A stretch of 14,657 nt of DNA, taken from NCBI GenBank assembly GCA_963525745.1, contig CAURMH010000040.1, forward strand, positions 1-14,657, given 5' to 3'. This stretch comes from CAURMH01 sp963525745. GTDB lineage: Bacteria; Pseudomonadota; Gammaproteobacteria; Enterobacterales; Pasteurellaceae. Below, piece by piece: positions 1 to 7,368 of this stretch. The notes under the pieces are model-generated. The model was given only the letters and a program-made list of their open reading frames with translations. It was not told the DNA's origin and did no database searches. The position numbers were made by a program, and so were the translations under genes. Numbering within the stretch: position 1 is the first letter of the stretch; each line of letters starts with the position of its first letter.

Positions 1-238
1 TTAACACCGTTTTATGATTCAAATTAAAACCCATTTGGCGTAATTTAAACGTCATGGGGCGATAACCATCTCGTTTTCTGTTCTTTTTATACAACGATAA
101 GATAGTCTCTTTTACCTCGTGATAATTTCGCTTAATCTCTTTATAGTAAAAGCTTGAGCGAGGCATTTTAGCCACATGAAGTAAATCATTTAACGCGTGG
201 TCTGGCTTCAATCTTTCAATGATTTTTCTTTTTTCTGT
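1..238 (-). CDS. IS3-family transposase OrfB, N-terminal part
   Basis: In the -1 frame relative to orfA, the minus strand stays open from the A-rich overlap to the edge of the window. It encodes about 79 residues, including KMPRSSFYYKEIKRN and a later RDGYRPMTFKLRQMGFN stretch. These match the N-terminal HTH-like region of IS3/IS150 OrfB proteins, where a SxxYY motif and a GYR.(I/M)T..LR motif are typical. The DDE catalytic domain would lie beyond position 1 and is not visible. No independent start codon is obvious, which fits expression as an OrfAB fusion by -1 frameshifting. No stop codon interrupts the visible part. Confidence 0.8.
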
Positions 239-582
239 CGTTGTTTTTGACGGTCGAGCGCCTCCAACTCCTTTAGGTAAGCAATCTCCGCACGAGCCAA
301 GGCGAGCTCTCGTTGTAACTTTTTAAACGCTTTAGGTGAAAAGTCTGTAGTTTCCGGGATTTCAATGTCTTTCTTTTTCATCTTTGGCTTCGCTATTTTC
401 GGTGTTTGAAGGGTTGTATGAGGCGATTTTACGCCATCAAGCCCTCTTTCCCGAAATGCTTTTAGCCAATAAATGACGAGAGCGTGGGAAATTTTATGAA
501 GTTTAGCCACCTCACGGATACCATAATCCTGTTCGGTGACGAGTTTGATAATTTTCAAACGAAATTGATAAGAGTAGGACAT
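208..582 (-). CDS. IS3-family transposase OrfA (IS150-like)
   Basis: This gene encodes the small DNA-binding subunit of an IS3-type transposase, about 124 residues. The first third carries a helix-turn-helix of the insE/IS150 type (YGIREVAKLHKISHALV region). The C-terminal part is a heptad-rich helix (FKKLQRELALARAEIAYLKE) expected to dimerise as a leucine zipper, followed by a lysine/glutamine-rich tail. I prefer the ATG at 582-580 because a GAGG ribosome-binding site lies 8 bases upstream. A GTG at 591 is also in frame but would overlap that site. The A-rich tail at 223-235 is where ribosomes would shift into orfB. The reading frame is intact, so the product could be functional. Confidence 0.88.
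   Translation of the reverse strand: MSYSYQFRLKIIKLVTEQDYGIREVAKLHKISHALVIYWLKAFRERGLDGVKSPHTTLQTPKIAKPKMKKKDIEIPETTDFSPKAFKKLQRELALARAEIAYLKELEALDRQKQRQKKEKSLKD
223..235 (-). promoter_or_regulatory. Probable -1 programmed frameshift site of the IS
   Basis: The orfA/orfB overlap on the minus strand contains GAAAAAAGAAAAA. The orfA frame reads AAA AAA GAA AAA here, while orfB is in the -1 frame. Slippage on G AAA AAA, or on the following GAA AAA, would join the two. It is not the classical in-frame A AAA AAG heptamer, so the exact slip point is uncertain. IS3 elements usually make the active OrfAB transposase in this way. Confidence 0.5.
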
Positions 583-628
583 AATCTGCACCTCAAAATA
601 GGTGTCCAGGTTTTGGGGTGCAGATCAA

Positions 629-637
629 AAGTGCGGT
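629..637 (+). repeat. DNA uptake signal sequence (perfect core)
   Basis: The core AAGTGCGGT lies between the IS end and the end of the decayed protease gene. It faces a near-match (ACCGCACGT) at 659-667, forming an inverted pair. Confidence 0.85.
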
Positions 638-664
638 CAAAAATAGCGGAATTTCCGACCGCAC
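629..664 (-). terminator. Uptake-sequence hairpin terminator after the M16 protease remnant
   Basis: On the minus strand GTGCGGTC (664-657) pairs with GACCGCAC (638-631), giving an 8-bp GC-rich stem followed by TTTTG. It begins 8 bases after the remnant's stop codon at 672-674. Paired uptake sequences acting as intrinsic terminators are a known habit of Pasteurellaceae. The loop of about 18 bases contains a small GGAAATTCC palindrome. The IS now sits directly beyond it. Confidence 0.55.
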
Positions 665-671
665 GTTATAA

Positions 672-2148
672 TTATCTCAGCTCGACGACCAACTCCGCCA
701 AATTGCTCAAATCAGCGGCTTTTTCGCCATGGTTTTGACTTTTTCTAACGTAACGCCTTCCAACAAGGTTTTACTTTCGGTGAGATAGCGCGGATTGCCA
801 TAGTGTGTTTCACTTAACATCAAACGATTTAACTGAGTGTGCATATCTTGTTGGCGTGATTTTCTTATTGAACAAACCCAACTTTGGCTTGTTCAATATC
901 GGCTTGCGAAATGCTATTCGGTAAATCTGCCAAAATTTGTTTAGCTTGCTTAATTAACTTCGGCATATTTTCCGGTTTTGCGCCAAGGAAGAGCTGGCTT
1001 TCAATGCGGTTCGTAGAAGGATTTAACGTACTTTCCAAACGCAAACGATAAATACCAAGAGATTCATCGCGCAATCCCGCTTTAAGTTTGTTCGCCATCA
1101 ACGGACGAATCAGCGCTACCAACATCGCATCCTCCCCTTTCCACAGATGATCTTGGTAGAAGTCTAAATACAGATCCGTGCGCGGCTCCACGTTGGCTTT
1201 CAACACCGCTTGATGTGTCCCTTTAAGCGGTGCATCAGTTTGAAGGTTCAATGCACGACTGCGTGGCAAGGTGGCAAGATAAGTTTGTACCAAACCTTTC
1301 ACCTCGTCTGCAGATTGGTTATTCACAATATAATAAGTAGTCGGCAAGGTGCGAATTTTGTCCCATTGCTGATTCAGCGTACCGACGGTCGCGCCGTTTA
1401 ATTCCGTTTCCGTAGGTAACGTATCCGTATTCAATTTGCCAAAATGCAAACGCTGTTACGCTTCGCTGATTTCACGATCCGCCGCATTTTTTGACCGCGC
1501 TTTGAGCATTTTTTGCATGTCTTCTATGGTTTCATCCACGCTATCAGTGATACTGATTTCACGTTCAAGGGCATAATGAAGACGGAGCAAATCGGCAAAA
1601 TGAGCATTATCCGTTTCACCGCTGAAGGTGAGATTCTCTGCTTTTTGTTCCGGATTTAGACTTACTTTATGATCTTTTTTCCATTGAACCAGTTGCTCCA
1701 CCTGCCAATTTTCCGGTGAGGATTGTGCAATCATTTGCACCGCCATTTGGCTTTGCCAAGGCGATAGTCCTTGCACCATAAATCCGGCAGAATTGACTGC
1801 GCGGAAAAAAGTGCGGTCATTTGCAAAAGTGGATTTCAGCCACACCACTTTATCACCGTTTTCTAAGGTCCAATGCACCACATTTTCAGCCGGAAAATCT
1901 TCCGTTGCCACAATCTTGCCTTGCACGCTTGTGAATGGCGCAAGGTTCATTGATGGCAATACTTCTTTTTCAATGGGGGCAGAAAGTTTTTCTTGGCTCA
2001 CCTGTTTTGCAATACGATCAAACTCTGCTTGATGAATCGCCTCGATTTTTGCCATACGGGGCAATTGATATTGCACAATACGGTTTTTTGCCGTAAACCA
2101 CTGTTCCAACAAATTTTGCACATCTTGCGCGGTAATGCTATCTCCCAA
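672..2148 (-). pseudogene. pqqL: PqqL-like M16 zinc protease, C-terminal half, decayed
   Basis: This is a remnant of a large periplasmic M16 (pitrilysin-family) peptidase. About 490 codons of the C-terminal half can be followed. They include WTLENGDKVVWLKSTF and the M16 C-terminal stretch with LETLPRSRALN-like and ESQLFLGAKPENMPKLI segments, ending at the TAA 672-674. The N-terminal half, which would hold the HxxEH zinc site, is missing: the sequence joins receptor sequence at about 2139-2156. Further lesions are visible. There is an in-frame TAA at 1456-1458 and another at 865-867. A one-base deletion lies near 855-860, after which the frame resumes as RQQDMHTQLNRLMLSETHYG. A one-base loss lies in the A-run at 720-724. 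Haemophilus influenzae, as I recall, has a similar protease gene beside a TonB receptor. The family assignment is firm; the symbol is by resemblance. Confidence 0.82.
1809..1817 (+). repeat. DNA uptake signal sequence (perfect core)
   Basis: AAGTGCGGTCATTTGC lies inside the decayed protease gene. It has the 9-base core and part of the AT-rich extension. Confidence 0.85.
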
Positions 2149-3409
2149 CCGAATGTTAATTTATGTTCTAAAGGACCGGTATCAAACGTATTCACTTTAT
2201 AGTCTTGTTTTAATGTCCAAGTCTGTTTATCCGTTTCAAATTCGCCGTATCCTCCTTCGCCGGAATAAACGCAACGCCCTGCGGAAGCGTAACTTGAGCA
2301 CCAATCCATACCGGTCACATAATAATTATATTCTTTAGAAGCATGCTTAATTTTATTACCGGTCTTTTTATAACCCAGTGTTGTTTTCATTTCTCCCTAG
2401 CTTAATTTGTGCTCCCGCTGCAGATTAATCTGAAATCCGCCGCCGGTATTGGTAAATTTGCCATTTTTAATATTGACTTTATAATAACAGGATTCATATG
2501 GCGAATACATCACGGTCGCCTTTAAAGGATCGCCATTATCCGGCAAATAGATACCGCGTAAAATAAAGGTTTCGTTTGTTCTTCATTGATTATTCCATTC
2601 ATTTAAATTGGCGTGGTGGAACGGAATTTTCGATTCGGAACGGCTATATTGAAATAACATCGCCGCCTTATCGCTGAGCGGTTGATTTAATACAATGCCG
2701 TATTGCTGTTTGGTAAATTGCGGCTGTGAGCCTAAACTTTCGGCACGTTGAAATTTTTCTTTGTCGTCAACGTTGAACGACGCCCAATCATCCCGAGTGA
2801 TGCGATAGAATACTTTTCCGCCGGCGTTGAAAGATCCGGGTCTTTTAATTCGGCATTAATGACACCTCCGGTAAAATTGCCATACTTAGCGGAAATATTA
2901 CTGTCGAAGACTTCAACATTTTGCAGCAAACTGCTATCAATCCAAAAAGATTGCGTGCCGCCGCCGGGTAAATCCATCGGGCTATAGCCGTCCACATCCT
3001 TTCCGGCGTGAATGGAATTATCTGATGCCGGATTTAAATTATCGTTATTCGACAATCCGTCAATCGTGTAATTATTGCTATAGAAAGCCGCGCCATGAAT
3101 CGAGACCTCATTTGGCGCAATTTCGCCCGCCGCTTCCGCAGTATCTTAGGTGTTAGAGAATTGAACGTTCGGATTGTTACGCAGCAATTCCGCAATATTG
3201 CCGTCTTTTGTCGGCATACGTTCGATTTGCGCTTGAGTAATTTTCTGTGTTCCGGTTTGCTGACTAAACGGCATCGCCGACACCACAATTTCACTCAATG
3301 TTTCAACAGAATTGTTATCTGCTGATGTGCCATCAGCAGATGCCATTAATGGCAGCGTAGCAACATGAACAAACAAAGTCATTTTGCCCAATTGAAAATC
3401 AGTCTTCAT
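2148..3409 (-). pseudogene. TonB-dependent outer-membrane receptor, N-terminal half, decayed
   Basis: From the ATG at 3409 the frame encodes a signal peptide (hydrophobic core TLFVHVATLPLMASA), then a TonB-box-like segment (ETLSEIVVSAMP). A plug domain follows (IERMPTKDGNIAELLRNNPN, later TIDGLSNNDN and AKYGNFTGGVINAELKD). Early barrel sequence comes next (YRITRDDWASFN, SRSESKIPFHH, RGIYLPDNGDP, TTLGYKKTGN). Lesions in order are TAA at 3146-3148, a one-base deletion near 2818-2819, TGA at 2583-2585 and TAG at 2397-2399. The frame then ends in a junction with M16 protease sequence near 2139-2156 (receptor EHKLTFGWE runs into protease DSITAQDVQ). Roughly 420 codons remain of a receptor that would normally be about twice that size. 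The substrate is unknown; pairing with an M16 protease suggests protein import. Confidence 0.82.
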
Positions 3410-3434
3410 AAAAACAGTCCTGAGCTTAAAAATC

Positions 3435-3462
3435 AAATAAGAATAATTTGCATTAAAATGCA
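3435..3462 (-). promoter_or_regulatory. Possible operator/promoter of the receptor pseudogene
   Basis: Upstream of the receptor start lies an AT-rich stretch. It holds a perfect inverted repeat TGCATT-AA-AATGCA (3449-3462) and an overlapping AATAAGAATAAT motif (3436-3447). The latter loosely resembles the hexamers of a Fur box, which would be expected before an iron-linked TonB receptor. The match to Fur is weak and I cannot identify a convincing -35/-10 pair. No coding sequence is supported in the gap 3410-3636; it also contains a degenerate uptake sequence at about 3509-3517. Confidence 0.25.
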
Positions 3463-3625
3463 ATATTTCTTTACATATATCCAGCAAGAACCTTATTTCA
3501 ACATAAAAAGAGCGGTCAAAAATGACGAGTTTTTTATAAAGCATAAAAAAAGGACCGAATTCGATAAACGTTCGAAATCAATCCTTCAACACACAACCCA
3601 AGTCGTCAAAACAAAAAGAAAATCG

Positions 3626-3634
3626 ACCGCACTT
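3626..3634 (-). repeat. DNA uptake signal sequence (perfect core)
   Basis: ACCGCACTT on the given strand (AAGTGCGGTCGATTTT on the other), immediately after the dsbB stop codon. A CCAAGT/ACTTGG inverted pair (3599-3604 with 3631-3636) flanks a T-rich stretch here, so a weak dsbB terminator is possible. Confidence 0.85.
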
Positions 3635-3636
3635 GG

Positions 3637-4170
3637 TTATCTAAACAATCTGCGCGGCGTTTTACTTCGTTTCAATTGGCTTAACGCAAGTAATATTAGA
3701 ACAACGACATATACGGCAAAAATGAAAACAAGCCATTGCACCATTGTTACGCCGAATAGCGACCATTGGCTTTCGTTACAGGTTCCGGTCGGATTAAAAA
3801 TCAACGGAAACCATTGATGCAACGGTAATGTTTCAGGGAAATTAGGAAAAAATTCACATTGTTTCCAAGGCGCCGGATACATTTGCAAAGAAGCGTGACG
3901 AAGCGCGACCGCCAACCCTTTTCCCGCACTAAACAGCCCGATAAGTAATGCCAACAAACGCAGAAGCCCGTTTTTTGCGCCGATGAGGCCGACGAGACCA
4001 GAAAAAATCAATCCGGCCATCGCCAAACGTTCATAAACACAAAACACACAAGGCTGTAAGCCCATTCCGTATTGAAAATAAAGTGCGGTCAATTCGAACG
4101 CCAATGCGGAAATAAACAACAACAGCCAAGCGGAACGCCGCTGAGAAAATGAATGAAGCCAAGCCAGCAT
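3637..4170 (-). CDS. dsbB: Disulfide bond formation protein DsbB
   Basis: This inner-membrane quinone reductase reoxidises periplasmic DsbA and passes the electrons to ubiquinone or menaquinone. The 177-residue length matches the family (E. coli 176). Both essential cysteine pairs are present: C41-V-F-C44 in the first periplasmic loop, directly followed by YERLAM, and C105/C131 in the second loop (QCEFFPNFPE ... NPTGTC). Four hydrophobic segments are visible, at roughly 14-32, 47-63, 68-90 and 143-163. The ATG at 4170 follows an AAAGGA ribosome-binding site and lies 19 bases after the nhaB stop, so the two are probably co-transcribed. The nhaB-dsbB order is also that of E. coli. A perfect uptake sequence lies inside the gene at 4081-4089. 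Confidence 0.96.
   Translation of the reverse strand: MLAWLHSFSQRRSAWLLLFISALAFELTALYFQYGMGLQPCVFCVYERLAMAGLIFSGLVGLIGAKNGLLRLLALLIGLFSAGKGLAVALRHASLQMYPAPWKQCEFFPNFPETLPLHQWFPLIFNPTGTCNESQWSLFGVTMVQWLVFIFAVYVVVLILLALSQLKRSKTPRRLFR
4081..4089 (+). repeat. DNA uptake signal sequence (perfect core)
   Basis: AAGTGCGGTCAATTCG inside dsbB. On the coding strand it falls in the segment encoding ELTALY. Confidence 0.85.
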
Positions 4171-4189
4171 AAATTGTCCTTTTATTCTA

Positions 4190-5731
4190 TTAAATCGGCA
4201 TAATTAAACCTAAATTTGCCAACGCAATGGTGGCTGCCGGTAAAATAAATTCAATGGCGAATAATCCGATCAATGACAACACAATCGTATAAGGTAACGC
4301 CATATAAACCATTCTACCGTAAGAAAGTCGAATTAACGGCGCTAAGGAGGAAGTTAATAAAAATAGGAACGCCGCCTGACCGTTAGGCGTCGCGACCGAC
4401 GGTAAATTGGTTCCGGTGTTGATCGCAACGGCAAGCAATTCAAATTGATGCGGCGAAATAGCACCGGCGGTCAATGCATGTTTCACTTCGTTAATGTAAA
4501 CCGTTGCGACGAAGACATTATCGGAAATCGCAGAAAGCAATCCGTTAAACACATAGAACAAAATTAATTGCGCACTTTCGCTCGCCGATAAAACAAATTC
4601 GATAATCGGTGCAAATAAGCGTTGATCGATAATAACCGCAACCACGGAAAAGAAAACCACCAATAATGCGGTAAACGGGAGAGATTCTTGGAAAGATTTG
4701 CCGACTTCATGTTCACTGCTCACCCCGGTGAAGGTTGTTGCTAAAATAATGACACTCAACCCGATAAGCCCCACGGCGGCGAGATGTAGCGCGAGGGCCG
4801 TGACAAGCCAAACGGCGATGATTCCTTGAAAAACCAGTTTTAATCGTTCTTTCTTCGTCATTTTTTGACCGTTTTGGTGATCCAAATCGGACAAAATTTG
4901 CCAAACATCTTTTGGTAATTTGGCGCCGTAACCGAATATTTTAAAGCGTTCAACAAACCAACAGGTGATTAAACCGCATACAAATACAGGAACGGTGACA
5001 GGTGCCATACGGAAGAAAAATTCGACAAAATTCCATTGCGCTTGCTCCGCAATGATTAGATTTTGCGGCTCCCCTACCATAGTCATCACGCCGCCAAGCG
5101 CGGTTCCCACGCCGGCATGCATCATTAAACTACGTAAAAAGGCGCGAAATTGCTCTAAAGTTTTGTGATGTTCGGCAATTCTCTCATCATTAGAAATATC
5201 AATCGCATCGGTTAATTTATATCCGGAGGCGATTTTGTGGTATACCCCGTAAAACCCCATGGCAACACTAATAATCACGGCAACCACCGTCAAGGCATCC
5301 AAAAAAGCGGATAAAAACGCCGCACTGAAGCAAAACGCCAAAGAAAGTAAAATTTTGGAACGAATACGAAGGAGTAATTTGGTAAAAACAAATAACAACA
5401 ATTGTTTCATAAAGAAAATACCTGCGACCATAAACATGAGCAACAAAATCACTTCAAAATTGGCCATAACTTCGGCTTTCACATGTTCCGGCGTGGTCAT
5501 ACCAATGGCGATGGCTTCTATCGCCAACAATCCGCCGGGCTGCAACGGATAACATTTTAACGCCATAGCCAACGTAAAAATAAATTCGGCAACTAATAAC
5601 CAACCGGCAAGAAAAGGGCTCCAAAAAAAGAAAATCAACGGATTAACGACCAGAAAAGCCACGATGGTTAATTTATACCAATCCGGACTCGGCCCAAGAA
5701 AATTTTTCATAAAAGCATGTGTGTAAGTCAT
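4190..5731 (-). CDS. nhaB: Na+/H+ antiporter NhaB
   Basis: This inner-membrane sodium/proton antiporter uses the proton gradient to expel Na+, for pH and salt homeostasis. At 513 residues it equals the E. coli protein in length and can be followed against it throughout. Recognisable landmarks are NFLGPSPDWYKL near the start, PGGLLAIEAIAIGMT, SAFLDALTVVAVIISVA, MMHAGVGTALGGVMTMVGEP, ISDNVFVATVYINE and INTGTNLPSVATPNGQAAF. The protein is almost entirely hydrophobic segments. The ATG at 5731 is supported by a CAGGAG ribosome-binding site 6 bases upstream. It is transcribed divergently from fadR across 124 bases, as in E. coli, and leads into dsbB. The frame is intact. Confidence 0.97.
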   Translation of the reverse strand: MTYTHAFMKNFLGPSPDWYKLTIVAFLVVNPLIFFFWSPFLAGWLLVAEFIFTLAMALKCYPLQPGGLLAIEAIAIGMTTPEHVKAEVMANFEVILLLMFMVAGIFFMKQLLLFVFTKLLLRIRSKILLSLAFCFSAAFLSAFLDALTVVAVIISVAMGFYGVYHKIASGYKLTDAIDISNDERIAEHHKTLEQFRAFLRSLMMHAGVGTALGGVMTMVGEPQNLIIAEQAQWNFVEFFFRMAPVTVPVFVCGLITCWFVERFKIFGYGAKLPKDVWQILSDLDHQNGQKMTKKERLKLVFQGIIAVWLVTALALHLAAVGLIGLSVIILATTFTGVSSEHEVGKSFQESLPFTALLVVFFSVVAVIIDQRLFAPIIEFVLSASESAQLILFYVFNGLLSAISDNVFVATVYINEVKHALTAGAISPHQFELLAVAINTGTNLPSVATPNGQAAFLFLLTSSLAPLIRLSYGRMVYMALPYTIVLSLIGLFAIEFILPAATIALANLGLIMPI

Positions 5732-5765
5732 AATTACTCCTGTATTTTTATAAGGATGTCATTGT

Positions 5766-5795
5766 AATATATAAGGCTTTAAAGGATAATAGCAA
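5766..5795 (-). promoter_or_regulatory. Candidate nhaB promoter
   Basis: In the nhaB-fadR gap the minus strand has TTGCTA (5795-5790), an 18-base spacer and TATATT (5771-5766). This places a start about 30 bases before the nhaB ATG. The match to a sigma-70 promoter is fair. For fadR on the plus strand only a -10-like TATTAT (5836-5841) is visible, with no good -35 box. Confidence 0.4.
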
Positions 5796-5855
5796 AATCT
5801 GAAATTTAGCCAAATAAATAACTCTTTTTTGATCCTATTATATTAAATCACACCT

Positions 5856-6578
5856 ATGCAAACAGAAAATGGCCTATTAAAAGCAAGAAGTCCCGCCGCA
5901 TTGGCCGAAGAATATATTGTAAAAAGTATTTGGGATAACATCTTTCCTAGCGGCAGTTACTTACCCTCCGAGCGCGATCTGGCCGACAAAATCGGCGTCA
6001 CCCGAACCACGTTACGCGAAGTACTTCAACGTCTGGCACGCGACGGCTGGCTAACGATTCAACACGGCAAACCGACGAAAATTAATCATATTTGGGATAC
6101 TGCCAGCCCCGGTATTATTGAAACGCTGATGACTTTAGATCGCAGCTCGGCACCCTTAATTATCGACAATATGCTTTCCCTACGCGGGAAAATGTCCGAA
6201 TTTTACATTTATGAGGCCGTCAAACAATCACCGGACGCCTCTTTTGCGTTATTTGAACGCCTTGAAAAGCTACCCGATACGGCCGAAGATTATATGGAAT
6301 TCGACTATTTTCTTTTACGCGAATTTACCGCCGTCGCCAATAAACCCTTTTACCGCCTGGTATTTAACAGTTTAAAAGGCGTTTACAACAAAATCGGACT
6401 CCTCTACTTCAACGATAAGCAACGTCGCCGCCTCACTTACCGGTTTTATACCGAACTACGCGAAATTTGCCGACAAGGCAAAGCGGAGCTGGTCATCGAA
6501 TGCATTCGCAAGCACAACCACCGTTCCGGCGCGGAATGGCGAATCATCTTAGAAGATCTGCCGAAAGACATCGTTTAA
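5856..6578 (+). CDS. fadR: Fatty acid metabolism regulator FadR
   Basis: This GntR-family transcription factor responds to long-chain acyl-CoA. In E. coli it represses fatty acid degradation and activates fabA/fabB. The product has 240 residues against 239 in E. coli. The winged helix (about 14-78) is nearly identical to E. coli: the stretch 47-75 containing VTRTTLREVLQRLARDGW is unchanged. The DNA-contacting residues equivalent to E. coli R35, R45, R49 and H65 are present as R40, R50, R54 and H70. The helical acyl-CoA-binding domain follows (about 80-235) and is more divergent. The extra insertion known from Vibrio FadR is absent. The gene is divergent from nhaB and followed by an uptake-sequence hairpin. 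Whether this organism has a fad regulon cannot be seen here. Confidence 0.95.
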   Translation: MQTENGLLKARSPAALAEEYIVKSIWDNIFPSGSYLPSERDLADKIGVTRTTLREVLQRLARDGWLTIQHGKPTKINHIWDTASPGIIETLMTLDRSSAPLIIDNMLSLRGKMSEFYIYEAVKQSPDASFALFERLEKLPDTAEDYMEFDYFLLREFTAVANKPFYRLVFNSLKGVYNKIGLLYFNDKQRRRLTYRFYTELREICRQGKAELVIECIRKHNHRSGAEWRIILEDLPKDIV

Positions 6579-6586
6579 TATTACCG

Positions 6587-6612
6587 AAGTGCGGTCATTT
6601 TTGACCGTACTT
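6587..6612 (+). terminator. Uptake-sequence hairpin between fadR and rsmE
   Basis: AAGTGCGGTCA (6587-6597, a perfect uptake core at 6587-6595) pairs with TGACCGTACTT (6602-6612) over a TTTT loop, giving an 11-bp stem with one G-U pair. It starts 9 bases after the fadR stop. The following sequence is only moderately T-rich (TCTC), so it may be a partial terminator or attenuator before rsmE. Confidence 0.55.
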
Positions 6613-6633
6613 TCTCAACTGAAAATCACGACT

Positions 6634-7368
6634 ATGCGAATTCCCCGAATTTATCACCCCACACCGCTCGCCTCCCAAACCGTCTGTCGACTCACTGACG
6701 ACGCGGCCAATCATATCGGTCGCGTACTGCGCATGGACGAGGGCGACGAATTGACGCTTTTTGACGGAACCAATCATATTTATCCCGCTAAAATTATCGA
6801 ATTGAATAAAAAGCATATTTTGGTTCAATTGTCTGAAGGAAAATTAGCCGATAACGAATCGAATTTATTCATTCATCTCGGTCAAGTCATTTCGCGCGGA
6901 GAACGCATGGAATTTACTATTCAAAAATCCGTCGAGCTTGGCGTCAACGTCATCACGCCATTGTGGTCAGAACGCTGCGGCGTAAAATTAGACAACGATC
7001 GAATGAACAAAAAAATTCAACAATGGCAGAAAATCGCTATTTCGGCTTGTGAACAATGCGGTCGCAACCGTGTTCCTGAAATTCGTCCGTTGATGAAATT
7101 ACAGGATTGGTGTGCGGAAAACGACGGCGCATTAAAGTTGAATTTGCACCCACGCGCCCAATATTCGATAAAGACGCTGCCCGCTGTGCCCTCGGCGGGC
7201 GTTCGACTGCTGATTGGTTCGGAAGGCGGTTTATCCGCTCAAGAAATCGCGCAAACCAACGCGCAAGGGTTCACCGACATTCTGCTCGGCAAACGTATTC
7301 TTCGCACGGAAACGGCATCGCTTGCCGCCATCAGCGCGTTACAAATTTGCTTTGGAGATTTAGGCTAA
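6634..7368 (+). CDS. rsmE: 16S rRNA m3U1498 methyltransferase RsmE
   Basis: This enzyme uses S-adenosylmethionine to methylate N3 of U1498 in the decoding region of 16S rRNA. The 244-residue product matches E. coli RsmE (243). A PUA-like N-terminal domain (about 1-70, MRIPRIYHP, HIGRVLRM) is followed by a SPOUT domain (about 75-242). SPOUT landmarks are GVNVITPLWSERCGVKL (103-119), SACEQCGRNRVPEI (137-150), LIGSEGGL (193-200) and LGKRILRTETASLAAISALQ (218-237), where the cofactor-binding knot lies. The frame is open back to 6589, but MRIPRIYHP is the family's usual start, so ATG 6634 is chosen. No strong ribosome-binding site precedes it. The stop overlaps the yqgE start (TAATG). Confidence 0.95.
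   Translation: MRIPRIYHPTPLASQTVCRLTDDAANHIGRVLRMDEGDELTLFDGTNHIYPAKIIELNKKHILVQLSEGKLADNESNLFIHLGQVISRGERMEFTIQKSVELGVNVITPLWSERCGVKLDNDRMNKKIQQWQKIAISACEQCGRNRVPEIRPLMKLQDWCAENDGALKLNLHPRAQYSIKTLPAVPSAGVRLLIGSEGGLSAQEIAQTNAQGFTDILLGKRILRTETASLAAISALQICFGDLG

Larger units (their letters stand above)
1..622 (-). mobile_element. IS3-family (IS150-like) insertion sequence, partial
   Basis: One end of an insertion sequence running leftward out of the window. It contains orfA complete and the beginning of orfB in the -1 frame, the arrangement typical of the IS3 family. The outer end appears to be at about 622, where the minus strand reads TGCACCCCAAAACCTGGACA, a terminus of the kind seen in IS150-like elements. 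This is 40 bases before the orfA start. The other end and any target duplication lie outside the window, so I cannot say whether the element is complete or active. Its neighbour at 672 is the 3' end of a decayed protease gene. The exact boundary is inferred from the terminus-like motif and could be off by a few bases. Confidence 0.8.

Noticed and set aside
865..2390. Reading the open segments 865-1449, 1456-2148 and 1998-2390 as separate small genes
   Set aside because: The segments are consecutive parts of M16 protease and TonB receptor homology broken by stops and frameshifts. The segment starts are alternative codons without ribosome-binding sites.
3146..3148. The receptor TAA as a readthrough or recoded codon
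   Set aside because: The same gene also has TGA and TAG stops, a one-base deletion and a truncating fusion, so general decay explains it better than programmed recoding.
3365..3817. A 150-codon plus-strand open frame between the receptor and dsbB
   Set aside because: It runs antisense through the receptor signal peptide and the 3' end of dsbB, has no family resemblance or ribosome-binding site, and its composition is that of AT-rich intergenic DNA.
6589..6633. Extended rsmE start within the uptake-sequence hairpin
   Set aside because: It would begin inside the hairpin without a ribosome-binding site. RsmE proteins start MRIPRI, which is at 6634.
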